This document shows positions 44,103 to 53,048 of a DNA stretch of 64,000 nt, piece after piece. The notes under the pieces were generated by a model. It was not told the origin of the DNA. It did not search any database and worked only from the letters and a program-made list of their open reading frames with translations. How positions within the stretch are numbered: the stretch's first letter is position 1; each line of letters opens with the position of its first letter. The stretch comes from Alphaproteobacteria bacterium (GTDB lineage Bacteria; Pseudomonadota; Alphaproteobacteria; Micavibrionales; Micavibrionaceae). Location of the stretch: the NCBI GenBank assembly GCA_002690045.1, contig NZDE01000013.1, positions 186,001 to 250,000 on the forward strand. Reading direction: 5' to 3'. A program made the translations under genes and the position numbers.

Positions 44103-44867
44103 TTGCCTGATTTGAAACAATTACGCGTCCTTGTTTATAAACATATAACCCCAAAAGGGTGGGACAGGAAAACGCCGTCACCAGTTACGTGGGGACTTTT
44201 GGCACTTATTGTATTTAGTTTGCTGTTATTCACCTTCGAAACAGAAGAAACAATATCGCAGCAATATGCCTATTTTTTTAGAATTGCCAATGTCGCGGTT
44301 GCCTTGTTATTTGCTTTGGAATATGCCCTGCGGCTATGGAGCTGCGTAGAGCGTCCAGAATATGCGGGAAAGTTTGGGCGCATAAGGTTCATGTTTTCTT
44401 TTATTGCGATAATTGATTTGATTGCTTTTTTGCCTGCGCTAATATTTGTCGGGGCTTTCAATGTGTATTGGCTCAGAATATTTCGGGCGCTGCGGATACT
44501 TAGTTTCTTAAAATTAGGGCGTTATTCAAATTCATTGGCGATAGTACTTGGCTCCCTCAAAAAAAGCTGGCGGGAATTGGTTGTGACCTTTGGCGTGGCG
44601 GCGTTTTTCCTCTATTTAAGCGCTGTGCTTTTATATTTCATTGAACATGCGCAGCAACCCGAAGCCTTTGGCAGTATTCCGCGTGCAATGTGGTGGGCAG
44701 TCGCGACATTAACCACAGTTGGTTATGGCGATGTCTACCCCATCACGGTTGGCGGGCGTATTTGCGCAGGTGTAATTTCGCTTATTGGTGTTGCCATTGT
44801 CGCGCTACCTGCGGGTATTCTGGCGGGTGGCTTCATAGAAGAATATAAAGCGCGGCGAAATAAATGA
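44103..44867 (+). CDS. voltage-gated potassium channel (Kv-like, six TM)
   Basis: TTG start at 44103 with GGGGG 8 bases before it. Six helices: S1-S4 (residues 25-150), with a short S4-like Arg pattern in YWLRIFRALRILSFLKL, then S5 and S6 with the pore loop carrying the K+ selectivity filter TTVGYGDVYP. C-terminal coil short (EEYKARRNK). 254 residues, typical of bacterial Kv-like channels. In line with the upstream DUF389 gene and perhaps in the same transcript. Confidence 0.93.
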   Translation: MPDLKQLRVLVYKHITPKGWDRKTPSPVTWGLLALIVFSLLLFTFETEETISQQYAYFFRIANVAVALLFALEYALRLWSCVERPEYAGKFGRIRFMFSFIAIIDLIAFLPALIFVGAFNVYWLRIFRALRILSFLKLGRYSNSLAIVLGSLKKSWRELVVTFGVAAFFLYLSAVLLYFIEHAQQPEAFGSIPRAMWWAVATLTTVGYGDVYPITVGGRICAGVISLIGVAIVALPAGILAGGFIEEYKARRNK

Positions 44868-44943
44868 ACTTTATTGACCGAAGTCTCTTGACATAATTTT
44901 ATTTCCATATATTGTTGAGCAATTCAAATTTAGGGAGTTCAGT

Positions 44944-45492
44944 ATGGCTAAAGCAGGTGGCATAGTTTCAATTTTTGGTGTAGCGGCTTTTGGTCTGGTA
45001 ACGTTGGCAATACTAACGGCAGAACCAGATGAAAATCCGTATGGCGCCGCGCCAGCGGATGGCGTTAATACGGTAACGCTTACCGCGCAGAATATCAGCG
45101 TAACGAAAACGGGTGATTTGCATTATGCGCGCACATTGCCTGATGGTTTGCATGTGGTATATGACAAGCGCGAGTCTGAATATTTCTTGGTCTTAAAAGA
45201 CCGTTATTCAGGTATAGAGGAAGGCTTTGGGTATTTTGGGATAGACCGTATTTCAGAAAAATATGTGCCGAACACGTCGCCAAATTCATCAGGCAACGAA
45301 TTTTCAATTTGGACATTGGCTGAAGCGAAAGACGTTCTGCCAGAAGAATATGATCACGGTAAATTCGAATATAAAATCAATGGCAATGCGCTAAATGGTT
45401 ATGATCTGCGCTTTACTTTAATCAAAGATCGCTATTCCGGTATTGATGAAGGTTTTGGATATATGGGGCTATCGGTACAGCCGAGCCTATAA
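44944..45492 (+). CDS. anchored or exported protein with two YSGI-E/D-EGFGY repeats
   Basis: N-terminal hydrophobic segment (IVSIFGVAAFGLVTLAILTA) serving as membrane anchor or signal. The rest is a beta-rich domain. It carries LKDRYSGIEEGFGYFG (about residues 82-97) and IKDRYSGIDEGFGYMG (162-177), near-identical 16-residue motifs bracketing the domain, one at each end. GGGAG precedes the ATG by 6 bases. The family is unknown to me. Confidence 0.7.
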   Translation: MAKAGGIVSIFGVAAFGLVTLAILTAEPDENPYGAAPADGVNTVTLTAQNISVTKTGDLHYARTLPDGLHVVYDKRESEYFLVLKDRYSGIEEGFGYFGIDRISEKYVPNTSPNSSGNEFSIWTLAEAKDVLPEEYDHGKFEYKINGNALNGYDLRFTLIKDRYSGIDEGFGYMGLSVQPSL

Positions 45493-45511
45493 TCAAAAAA
45501 CCGTGTTAGCT

Positions 45512-45538
45512 AAAAGCCGCTGTTAAGCGGCTTTTTTT
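45512..45538. terminator. shared terminator between the 182-aa gene and carA
   Basis: GCCGCT-GTTA-AGCGGC stem with AAAA on the left and seven T on the right. It terminates the plus-strand gene and overlaps the last codons of carA on the minus strand (stop TAA at 45523-45525, inside the loop/stem). Confidence 0.8.
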
Positions 45539-46716
45539 GTGCTTTTTTCATGCATCATATTTACGAAGCGATCAAATAGGTAATGGCTGTCATGTGGGCC
45601 GGGGGATGCTTCCGGGTGATGCTGTACGGAAAAGGCCGGCATGTCAGTGCAGGCAATGCCTTCGCAGCTTTCATCGAACAAGCTGATATGGGTAACGTTT
45701 ACATTGCTTGGTAGGCTGTCTGCGACAACTTCGAAGCCGTGGTTTTGGGATGTGATCTCAACCTTGCCGGTTGTTAGGTCTTTTACAGGGTGGTTTGCAC
45801 CGCGATGACCGAATTTCATTTTACGTGTCTGTCCGCCAAGCGTTAGTGCCAAAAGTTGATGGCCTAGGCAAATGCCGAATAGTGGCAGGCCAGATTTCAA
45901 AATCGCATTTAATGTGTCTTTAATTTCGGCATAGGTCGCGGCAGGGTCGCCAGGGCCGTTGGATAGAAACACGCCATCTGGGCTGTGCTTCATTATTTCA
46001 TCAAAGCTTGATGTGCCGGGAATAAGTGTGACGTTACAGCCTGCATTTGTTAGGCCGCGCATAATATTGTCTTTCGCACCAAAATCAAGTGCAACGACTT
46101 TGAATATACCGCTTTGTGTGGCGTGCACGTCATTGGCGTTTTGGAAGCCCTGACCGAGCTGCCATAGGCCGCTATCCCAACCTTGGCTATCACCGCGCTG
46201 CGCTGTTTTGGCAAGGTTTAGCCCGCTTAGGCCGCTCCATTCTTCAATAGCGGCAAAAATCTCGTCTAAGTTAAACTGGCCATCTGCTTTATAGGCAATC
46301 GCGCCGCGGGCGGATCCGTTATCGCGGAGCTGCTGTGTTAGGGCGCGTGTATCAACGCCTGAAATGGCAGGTAGGTTGTTTTCAGCGAGCCAATCAGTCA
46401 GGGGCTTCGCTGTGCGCCAGTTTGATGGGGTTGTTGGATATTCACGTGTGATAAGGCCCAAACATTGTGGGGCAGGGCTTTCGATGTCTTCTTCGTTAAC
46501 GCCAACATTGCCGATATGCGGAAAGGTGAAGGTGATGATTTGTCCGGCGTAGCTTGGGTCAGTCAGAATTTCTTGATAGCCGCTCATTGATGTATTGAAA
46601 CAAATTTCGCCGATATTAAGTTTTTCAGCGCCGTAACCTTTCCCCCAAAAAATTGTCCCGTCTTCTAACATAATAAGGGCATTCGCATTTTTCGGCTGGG
46701 GGGCAAAGTTGGTCAT
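45523..46716 (-). CDS. carA: carbamoyl-phosphate synthase small (glutaminase) subunit
   Basis: Supplies ammonia from glutamine to CarB, for arginine and pyrimidine synthesis. N-terminal CPSase domain with TSMSGYQEILTDPSY and GLITREYP; class I glutaminase with the nucleophile Cys in FGICLGHQLLALTLGG and His-Glu in QHHPEASPGP. 397 residues. GGAGA precedes the ATG. carB is not adjacent. The last residues (STKKAA) are encoded in the terminator hairpin. Confidence 0.97.
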   Translation of the reverse strand: MTNFAPQPKNANALIMLEDGTIFWGKGYGAEKLNIGEICFNTSMSGYQEILTDPSYAGQIITFTFPHIGNVGVNEEDIESPAPQCLGLITREYPTTPSNWRTAKPLTDWLAENNLPAISGVDTRALTQQLRDNGSARGAIAYKADGQFNLDEIFAAIEEWSGLSGLNLAKTAQRGDSQGWDSGLWQLGQGFQNANDVHATQSGIFKVVALDFGAKDNIMRGLTNAGCNVTLIPGTSSFDEIMKHSPDGVFLSNGPGDPAATYAEIKDTLNAILKSGLPLFGICLGHQLLALTLGGQTRKMKFGHRGANHPVKDLTTGKVEITSQNHGFEVVADSLPSNVNVTHISLFDESCEGIACTDMPAFSVQHHPEASPGPHDSHYLFDRFVNMMHEKSTKKAA

Positions 46717-46853
46717 CTACTATTCTCCATTTTTATCGGTTCATGGCGCAGTATTTTGCTGTATTCTACAGGACAAAATTATATTGTATTCTGACACCGT
46801 ATCGTTATTATCCGTTTTCAGTGTAAATTTAAAGTGTTTTTTTGAGAAAGTTC

Positions 46854-47345
46854 ATGACAAAGCGTATTGGTATTTACCCCGGCACATTCGACCCGATCAC
46901 AAAAGGCCATCTGCATATTATTCGCCGCGCCAGTAAACTGGTTGACCATTTGATTGTTGGCGTTGCCGTTAATGCAGGCAAAAACCCACGTTTCAGCGCC
47001 GAAGAGCGCGTTGAAATGGCTGAAACAGACATTGCCAATATGCCAGATAAACACTGCGAGATCACAGTAGAGGGGTTTGACCACCTGCTTATTCATTACG
47101 CGGCAGAGAAAAACGCATCCTGCATCATTCGTGGCCTGCGCGCGGTATCGGACTTTGAATATGAATTCCAAATGACGGGCATGAACGCCAAGCTGAACAA
47201 GTCGATTGAAACGGTGTTCCTAATGGCGTCTGATGAATGGCAATTTATCTCCAGTAGCTTTGTTAAGGAAATTTGCGCGCTTGGTGGGGATGTATCCGAA
47301 TTTGTCACACCATCGGTCTTAACTAAATTAAAAAATGCAGCTTAA
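46854..47345 (+). CDS. coaD: pantetheine-phosphate adenylyltransferase
   Basis: CoaD makes dephospho-CoA from 4'-phosphopantetheine and ATP. The nucleotidyltransferase motif is YPGTFDPITKGHLHII (T/HxGH), with RGLRAVSDFEYEFQM for substrate binding and ISSSFVKEI near the end. ATG 46854 preferred, with GAGAAAG in front; a TTG at 46842 is in frame. 163 residues. Divergent from carA with about 135 bases between. Confidence 0.97.
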   Translation: MTKRIGIYPGTFDPITKGHLHIIRRASKLVDHLIVGVAVNAGKNPRFSAEERVEMAETDIANMPDKHCEITVEGFDHLLIHYAAEKNASCIIRGLRAVSDFEYEFQMTGMNAKLNKSIETVFLMASDEWQFISSSFVKEICALGGDVSEFVTPSVLTKLKNAA

Positions 47346-47400
47346 ATCTGTGTTTCTTAATATATTTTTTAGAAATTTCGTATTATCTAATAAATAATGC

Positions 47401-47429
47401 TTGACGCAGGAAAGTGAAATCCATATATA
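47401..47429 (+). promoter_or_regulatory. sigma-70 promoter of tRNA-Lys
   Basis: TTGACG (47401-47406), 17-base spacer and TATATA (47424-47429), about 40 bases before the tRNA. Very close to consensus. Confidence 0.6.
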
Positions 47430-47468
47430 TGGGTCAGCTTTTTCGGAAGCACATCAAATATCCATAGT

Positions 47469-47544
47469 GACCGCTTAGCTCAGTTGGTAGAGCAACTGAC
47501 TTTTAATCAGTAGGTCCGGGGTTCGAATCCCCGAGCGGTCACCA
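47469..47544 (+). tRNA. tRNA-Lys (anticodon TTT)
   Basis: Acceptor stem GACCGCT/AGCGGTC, D arm GCTC-AGTTGGTA-GAGC, anticodon stem ACTGA/TCAGT with loop CTTTTAA (anticodon TTT), T arm CGGGG-TTCGAAT-CCCCG, encoded CCA. Monocistronic. Confidence 0.97.
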
Positions 47545-47578
47545 CTTTTCTTCCCAATATCATAAATAAGTATAAAAT

Positions 47579-47600
47579 AGCGCAGCATTTGCTGTGCGCT
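47579..47600. terminator. terminator hairpin between tRNA-Lys and the minus-strand P-loop gene
   Basis: AGCGCA...TGCGCT stem with an inner GC pair. T-rich sequence follows on both strands, so it can serve both convergent units. Confidence 0.5.
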
Positions 47601-48298
47601 TATTTTTGTTCGAATTTGAAATCTTTTAGAAGTTTTTGCACGGGGACGGACTCTTGTAACTCTGGGTTATGAAGTTCGACTTCAATATAACGCCCCCAGC
47701 CTTCATCAATTGATGCTTTGGAGAAATTCTCAGCGAGTTTTTGGCCTAGACCGAAACATTTTTGGCTCTTTAAAAAACGTTGGTTTTGGCGGTAATCATC
47801 TTTTTCAACCCATATCGAAATATCAGGCGCGGCATTGATATGGCCGAGTACACGCCTAGAATCTGCATTTTGAATAAAGGCAACGCCCATTTCGCTATGA
47901 CCTTGCAGATGCGAGTCTAATGTCTTCTGGTTTGACCATGTGCAGGGCGCGCCATGAGCATCAGGGTCATAAAACGAAAACACATATTGATCCCATGCAA
48001 GGTCGATATAGGATATATCTATGTCTTGGTCGGCTAAACGACCAGAGACTTTCTCATCATAATTGACATTACCTGTGCGGCCATTAATGGCATCCGCGCT
48101 TAACAGTGTATCGCGCATAAAGTCAGGAATGATTTTCTTACCAGATTGTAGTGAGCCATTAACCGCGATGCGCAGCGGGCGACCAAGATTTTTTAAAAAA
48201 TCCGGCGGAAGACACGCCGCCAGACGCTCAGAAAAATCAATAAGATCCTGCCGACTAATGGTAAGCGTTTTATATGTTTTCGGTAAATTTGCCTGCAT
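47600..48298 (-). CDS. P-loop-like protein of unknown function (232 aa)
   Basis: ATG 48298 is chosen because GGAGGGGTGAGG lies 6-20 bases upstream; the in-frame GTG at 48313 falls within that site. The sequence contains LRIAVNGSLQSGKKIIPDFM near residue 45, which resembles a Walker A (GxxxxGK) with Lys instead of Ser/Thr at the end. DIDISYIDLAWDQYVF could be a Walker B region. TsaE-like or kinase-like folds are possible; nothing firm. Two Cys in the middle. No signal peptide. Confidence 0.6.
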   Translation of the reverse strand: MQANLPKTYKTLTISRQDLIDFSERLAACLPPDFLKNLGRPLRIAVNGSLQSGKKIIPDFMRDTLLSADAINGRTGNVNYDEKVSGRLADQDIDISYIDLAWDQYVFSFYDPDAHGAPCTWSNQKTLDSHLQGHSEMGVAFIQNADSRRVLGHINAAPDISIWVEKDDYRQNQRFLKSQKCFGLGQKLAENFSKASIDEGWGRYIEVELHNPELQESVPVQKLLKDFKFEQK

Positions 48299-48409
48299 AA
48301 ATGTAAGCCTCACCCCTCCATTAATTATGGTTATTCTATAAGAATACGCCTAATGAAAGGTTAAACGGGGCTACATTAACAAATTATGCACTTTTGTAAG
48401 GCATGATAT

Positions 48410-50407
48410 TTGTTTGAATTACATCTTAAGTACAGTGGGGGCAGGGTGGACGAGAAATTTGAGACGTATTTAGCAAAAAAGCAGCGCGAAGCGAATATGT
48501 GTGTGAAGTTTGGTATGCTGGTTGTATGCTTTTTTGCATCAAAACTGCTTTTGGGCATTTATTTTGATTTTTATAGCCTTCCGCCTGTGCTGGGGGAAAT
48601 GTTGGAAACATCTGATGAATGGGTTCAGCAGTGGTTGGGGTTTTATTATGCCGTGTATGCTGAGCAGGCGCGCATTCATTTATTTCTGATTCTGTGGCTG
48701 ATTATATCTTTATGCACTATTCCAATAATACTTAAACGGCCAAATCCTGAGAAATGGGGGCAATTGGCGCGCGTGGATGGGCAGGATTGGCGTTTGTCGC
48801 AAGCGCTTATCTATTTATTGGTTGAGAATGTGCCCATCATATTTGGGGCGATCTATGTGTTTACCATTGGTTTTGACCTGACGATTTATGCTTTTGAGAG
48901 CTTTGTTGTGAGTGTCTTAGGGGCACAAATTATATGGTGTTACTTATTGTTGCGTGAGATTAATGGGCGTAATTTTTATGAGATTCTTTTTGGTGCGCGT
49001 TTAATCCTGCCGCAAAAAAGCCAAGACAAAATTCGTAAAAAATTTGAGAAAAGGGCGGGCAGCCGATTTAGTGTGGTGACGTTCCGCTTGGAGCATGGCT
49101 TTGTCCTTTTAAATGTCGCTATTTTTGCGCTGCTATATGTTTTTTTGATTGTGCAGAATTACCGCGCGCCAGAAGTTGACCCACGTTATGAAGCGCGGCT
49201 TTATGGTGGTTATGAATTGGTGTGGGATGATAATTTGTTTTTCGCGCTTGAAGGCATGACCGCCCCTGCGAATGTCGAAGATTTTTATGCGTATGGACGA
49301 CAATCCGCCTACACAAAGTTCAAAATATTTGAAGAGATGAAGCGTTACGCCAAAATTAACCCAAAATATTTATATGAAGTGCCAAAGTTAGAAGGGACAG
49401 CGGTTAAGCTTAATGAGCAGGCTGAATTAAAAATTAACAGCAAAAATATGAAGAAGCCTCATTGCCTCTATAACTTAGATTGGCAAGATAATTTTAGCTG
49501 CGCTAACTGGGACGATTGGCAAAGTTATGTGGCTGAACATACTGTGATGTGGGATCGGTTTAATGCCTTGGCAAAATTGGATTATGTGTATGCACCTGTT
49601 CCCATGAATTTGGGAAGTAAAATGTCAGAGATAAATGAACTTTCTCAATTAAAAGCTGCGCAGATCATTTATTTGGCTGAACGAGGGCAATATGATGCGG
49701 CGATGGATGAGTGGCTGCGTTTTATGGCGCTCTATAAGAAACTCCTGCCCAGCCGCGACACAATAGTGAATAAGGCTGTGATTTTAATTGCAGTTCAGGC
49801 ACATTTTCACGCCTTAGAAAAACTACTACACATCGCGCCGCAGCTCGCGCAAAAATATGAGGGGGATTTAATCGCAATGCTCTCTGTTGATCCGCAGCTT
49901 TTCAGATTTGATCCGTCGGATGATTTTGGGGTTATGGAACCGCTTATGATTTGGCATTTAGGCAATGTCAACGCCGTGCGGAACGATATGAATGCGTGTT
50001 TTGATGAATTTGATCGTCTGTCTACACATAGCCTAGACGCCAAAGATATAAAGGACTGTCCAATTCAAAGGGTAATGGATCAGGAGTCATGGTTTCTTTA
50101 CGGAGCGATGACGCCGGGTATATTTTATCCGAATACGATGATGGTGCTTTTATATCCAGGTTTGATTAAGTGGGAACACTTACCACAGCTTTTGAAAGTT
50201 AACGAAATCCGTTTCAAACTTGCTGCACTAGGCGTTACAATGCGGGCGGAAAATGTGCCTTTGGAGAATGCTGTGTCCTATGTCGAAGCGGCAACAGAAT
50301 ATTATAACCCGTACACAAACCAACCATTCCAGTGGGATGCGGAGGGGCGGTATTTATACTTTACCTATGGTGAAGAGGGGCGCGTTGTTAAGTTTCGTCT
50401 GAATTAA
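48410..50407 (+). CDS. large multi-pass membrane protein of unknown function (665 aa)
   Basis: The TTG at 48410 has AAGG 8 bases before it; a GTG at 48446 is the next choice. Five membrane helices fall in the first third, starting CVKFGMLVVCFFASKLLLGI and HLFLILWLIISLCTIPIIL, then a 430-residue soluble domain, most likely periplasmic. That domain has RYGGY-like stretches (YEARLYGGYELVWDDNLFFA), Tyr-rich ends (TEYYNPYTNQPFQW) and NAVSYVEAATEYYNP, in which I see no enzyme motif. C-terminal end FTYGEEGRVVKFRLN. Unknown family, possibly a lineage-specific sensor or transporter. Confidence 0.65.
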   Translation: MFELHLKYSGGRVDEKFETYLAKKQREANMCVKFGMLVVCFFASKLLLGIYFDFYSLPPVLGEMLETSDEWVQQWLGFYYAVYAEQARIHLFLILWLIISLCTIPIILKRPNPEKWGQLARVDGQDWRLSQALIYLLVENVPIIFGAIYVFTIGFDLTIYAFESFVVSVLGAQIIWCYLLLREINGRNFYEILFGARLILPQKSQDKIRKKFEKRAGSRFSVVTFRLEHGFVLLNVAIFALLYVFLIVQNYRAPEVDPRYEARLYGGYELVWDDNLFFALEGMTAPANVEDFYAYGRQSAYTKFKIFEEMKRYAKINPKYLYEVPKLEGTAVKLNEQAELKINSKNMKKPHCLYNLDWQDNFSCANWDDWQSYVAEHTVMWDRFNALAKLDYVYAPVPMNLGSKMSEINELSQLKAAQIIYLAERGQYDAAMDEWLRFMALYKKLLPSRDTIVNKAVILIAVQAHFHALEKLLHIAPQLAQKYEGDLIAMLSVDPQLFRFDPSDDFGVMEPLMIWHLGNVNAVRNDMNACFDEFDRLSTHSLDAKDIKDCPIQRVMDQESWFLYGAMTPGIFYPNTMMVLLYPGLIKWEHLPQLLKVNEIRFKLAALGVTMRAENVPLENAVSYVEAATEYYNPYTNQPFQWDAEGRYLYFTYGEEGRVVKFRLN

Positions 50408-50411
50408 GTGC

Positions 50412-50993
50412 TTAGCGCGGCGTGCTTAATGGACCGTAGCTATGTTTGTATTTATCCATGTAAAATTCACCGTTGCCGAGGTCGATAATTTGGATGCCGG
50501 GCGTGGCTTGTGCTTCGCGGATTTTATCCCATGTTGCGTTTTTATCGTTTAGGGCAGTGTTCGTGATGCCAAGGTCTTGCTGGGCTTCAGTGAGCAGCTT
50601 ACGTATTTCTGGGTCTTCATGATTGCGTGCGGCAATTAACAGGCGCGTTGCGGTGTCTTCTTGGTGCGGGTTGCCGATTTCTACGGCGGCGCGCTGGGCG
50701 AGGGCTTGCCAGAAGATTTTTGTTTTTTCTTGGTTGATGATTTGTATTTGCCCTTGCTGTGTAGCGTCAATTGTTTTTAGGGCTTTTTCAGTTTCTTCGG
50801 TGAGGGTCAAACGGGCGAGTTCACGCTTATGATTACCGCATGCTTCATCAAAGGCAACGTTTATGGTATTTCCGTCTTCATCTGTGACTTTATGTAGGCA
50901 TTCATCATTAAGTTGATGGACAAGGCGCTGTGATGCACATGCCGAAAGAAGTACGGGAAGGGCGACTGTTACGAAAGCTTGTTTAATATTCAT
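50412..50993 (-). CDS. putative lipoprotein (193 aa)
   Basis: ATG 50993 begins a signal peptide with lipobox LSAC (VALPVLLSACAS), so the mature protein begins at that Cys. The mature part is helical with a central NQEKTKIFWQALAQRAA stretch and ends in YKHSYGPLSTPR. Three further Cys (ECLHKV, EACGNH). It tail-overlaps nothing but ends four bases from the convergent TM-protein stop at 50407. Family unknown. Confidence 0.65.
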   Translation of the reverse strand: MNIKQAFVTVALPVLLSACASQRLVHQLNDECLHKVTDEDGNTINVAFDEACGNHKRELARLTLTEETEKALKTIDATQQGQIQIINQEKTKIFWQALAQRAAVEIGNPHQEDTATRLLIAARNHEDPEIRKLLTEAQQDLGITNTALNDKNATWDKIREAQATPGIQIIDLGNGEFYMDKYKHSYGPLSTPR

Positions 50994-51086
50994 ACTACAC
51001 ACCGTTTATTTTTATTACCGGTCGCTAATCTATATCATTGTTATGGTAAATTCAACATTTAATTGTAAGTGCCTGTTTATAAAGGA

Positions 51087-51119
51087 CAAGGCCGCCAATA
51101 GGGGAGGAAGGCGGCCTTG
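51087..51119 (-). terminator. terminator hairpin after the repeat protein
   Basis: CAAGGCCGCC / GGCGGCCTTG perfect 10-base stem with a 13-base loop, 30 bases past the stop of the minus-strand repeat protein. The T-run after it is weak. Confidence 0.6.
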
Positions 51120-51150
51120 AATTCTTATGTTTAATTAGCGTTACGATTCG

Positions 51151-52839
51151 TTAGTTTTTTGGCGCAGGAGCCACTTTTTTCGTATATTTTGAAAAGTCTG
51201 GCTTCTGTGTGCTGATTGACTGACCGTTTGTTAGGGCGTTAAATGTACCCCACATGACTTCTTCGCAGTTTTCGTGGCCTTGACCGCGAATGGCCAGTGT
51301 TTCTTTCACAACAGCTTGCTTGTTAGCGCCGTCTTGAATAACCGTAGGCTTCAAGTTACAGCTATGTGTTACTGTTTGGTTGAACGCCTGACCAATTGCA
51401 CGTTGCTGTTCAACTTGAACGGCGCTGTTTGCTTGGACTTCAGCGATATACATGTTGGCTTGTGCGTTAATGCTTGTGCTTGTTGTGTGGGCATCTGCAT
51501 TAATCTGTGCAACTTTAGTCGCTTGGTCGTAAGCTTTTTGCAGTGAACGTTCTTGTGCAATGTAATTGCCCATTAAACATGTGGCTTTTTCTTGTTCACC
51601 TTTACGTAGGTTTGCGAAAACTGGCGCACGTTCAGCTGGCGCTAGATCTGCAAGTTCAGGGATAGTGTATGCGACATCAACGCTTTTGCCGTCAACCTTC
51701 ATCTTACCAGTAAGGGCAACTGCTTCACTGCCAACATAACCGAATGACAAGCCGCCGTAACCCGCATAGACGTTACCGCCGCCAGCGCCAAAAGAGAATG
51801 ATGACGAACACTGCTTCGTCGCCAAAATTGCAGCAGCTTGTGGGATGTTTGCAGCTGCGCCAGCTTTGTAAACACTGTTATTTGTGTAGCTACTGTTATT
51901 ACCGCCAACAGATGTGTTCTGTGTGTTTTGGTTTTCGCTGTTACCGCTGCCGCTATTGTCAACAGAGGTGGACTGTTGGTTTGTTTGGTTGTTTTCTTGT
52001 GCTTGGTTGTTGTCTTGGGACTGATTGTTCTCTTGCGCTTGATTATTTTCCTGCGCTTGATTGTTGTCCTGAGACTGGTTGTTTTCTTGGCCTAGCGTAT
52101 TTTGTGAAGATGCATCAATATCAGTTGACGAATTATCAGAGATATTGCCAGTTACACCACCGTTGTGAATGTCTGTGAAAACTTCCGCGCCACCAGCGTT
52201 AACATTAGTTTCTGAATTGTCAGAAATATTACCAGTTACGCCACCATTCTGGATGTCTGTAAAAACTTCCGCACCACCAGCGATACTGCTGTTGTTCGTG
52301 GTTGAGTTGTCGGCGATTGTACCGTTAATGTTGCCGTTTACATCGCCGCTATGTGCGCTTGTATCGCCGACTAGGACTTCCGCGCCACCGGCATTGTTTA
52401 AAGTTTGTGAGTTGTCAGTAATTGTGCCATTCACAGTTCCGCCTGTCGCTGTAGTATCACCGACAAATACTTCTGCGCCGCCTGCATTATTGTGTGTTTG
52501 TGAGTTGTCGGTAAGCTGTGCGCCTTCTGTGTGGTTTAGTGTTTGTGAATAATCCGCGATTGTACCGTTTACGTCACCATTTGCGGCTGTCGCGCCGATT
52601 GGGGCGATGTGAATGTCTGTATTCTGGTCACCGCCTAGCGCTGTTGCTGTGCCTGTTGATGACACTGACGGGTTGTTTTCAATTACAGCAGGTTCAACTG
52701 TAATAAAGGTTTCTGGGCCGCCGACATTGATGTTGTTATCAATTGTCTCGTTTTGCGTTGCGAAAGCTGCTGATGATGCACCAAGGGCTGCGGTCAATAC
52801 AGTTGCTTGTGTTAATTTCGAAAGTTTACTTGTTGTCAT
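51151..52839 (-). CDS. exported repeat protein with AGGAEV repeats and Q/N-rich tract
   Basis: Signal peptide (residues 1-27, VLTAALGASSAAFA). A Gly/Asn/Thr-rich region to about residue 250 contains four copies of AGGAEV[FL]-x-D-[TI] separated by about 30 residues, interleaved with [TV]NG[TN]I[TAS]D[NY]S units, which suggests a beta-solenoid-like structure. A Q/N-rich tract follows, and a C-terminal domain (about 330-562) with a Gly-rich start, two coiled segments, and three Cys (CSSSFSF, ATCLMGNY, SHSCNLKP). AGAGGA lies before the ATG. Likely surface or periplasmic; the function is unknown. Confidence 0.75.
   Translation of the reverse strand: MTTSKLSKLTQATVLTAALGASSAAFATQNETIDNNINVGGPETFITVEPAVIENNPSVSSTGTATALGGDQNTDIHIAPIGATAANGDVNGTIADYSQTLNHTEGAQLTDNSQTHNNAGGAEVFVGDTTATGGTVNGTITDNSQTLNNAGGAEVLVGDTSAHSGDVNGNINGTIADNSTTNNSSIAGGAEVFTDIQNGGVTGNISDNSETNVNAGGAEVFTDIHNGGVTGNISDNSSTDIDASSQNTLGQENNQSQDNNQAQENNQAQENNQSQDNNQAQENNQTNQQSTSVDNSGSGNSENQNTQNTSVGGNNSSYTNNSVYKAGAAANIPQAAAILATKQCSSSFSFGAGGGNVYAGYGGLSFGYVGSEAVALTGKMKVDGKSVDVAYTIPELADLAPAERAPVFANLRKGEQEKATCLMGNYIAQERSLQKAYDQATKVAQINADAHTTSTSINAQANMYIAEVQANSAVQVEQQRAIGQAFNQTVTHSCNLKPTVIQDGANKQAVVKETLAIRGQGHENCEEVMWGTFNALTNGQSISTQKPDFSKYTKKVAPAPKN
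51975..52089 (-). repeat. Q/N-rich tandem hexapeptide repeats
   Basis: Within the repeat protein, seven units of the form Q[DE]NNQ[SA] (QENNQS, QDNNQA, QENNQA...) are encoded in tandem by 18-base units with synonymous variation. This is the kind of tract that makes prion-like or adhesive low-complexity regions. Confidence 0.8.
52130..52560 (-). repeat. AGGAEV / NGTI-DNS repeat array
   Basis: Codons for AGGAEVFVGDT, AGGAEVLVGDT, AGGAEVFTDIQ and AGGAEVFTDIH recur at roughly 90-base intervals, each followed by an NG[TN]I-DNS-type segment. The repeat unit is about 30 residues, degenerate in sequence. Confidence 0.75.
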
Positions 52840-53048
52840 GTTTCAAAGTCCTCTAATTAAATCCGTAGCGCTTTGGTTTGCTGGAACGCTATGTTTTACG
52901 GAGCAGGGTTATGACATGATTATGTTTATTCTGTCAATGCTTTTGATATAAACTGATGTTTTATTTGGTTTTTTATTAATTTTCTTGATTTTTTGTTCGT
53001 GTTATGCAAAAACATTGTCCGTTAACGGATTAGTGAAAAGGCTAAATG

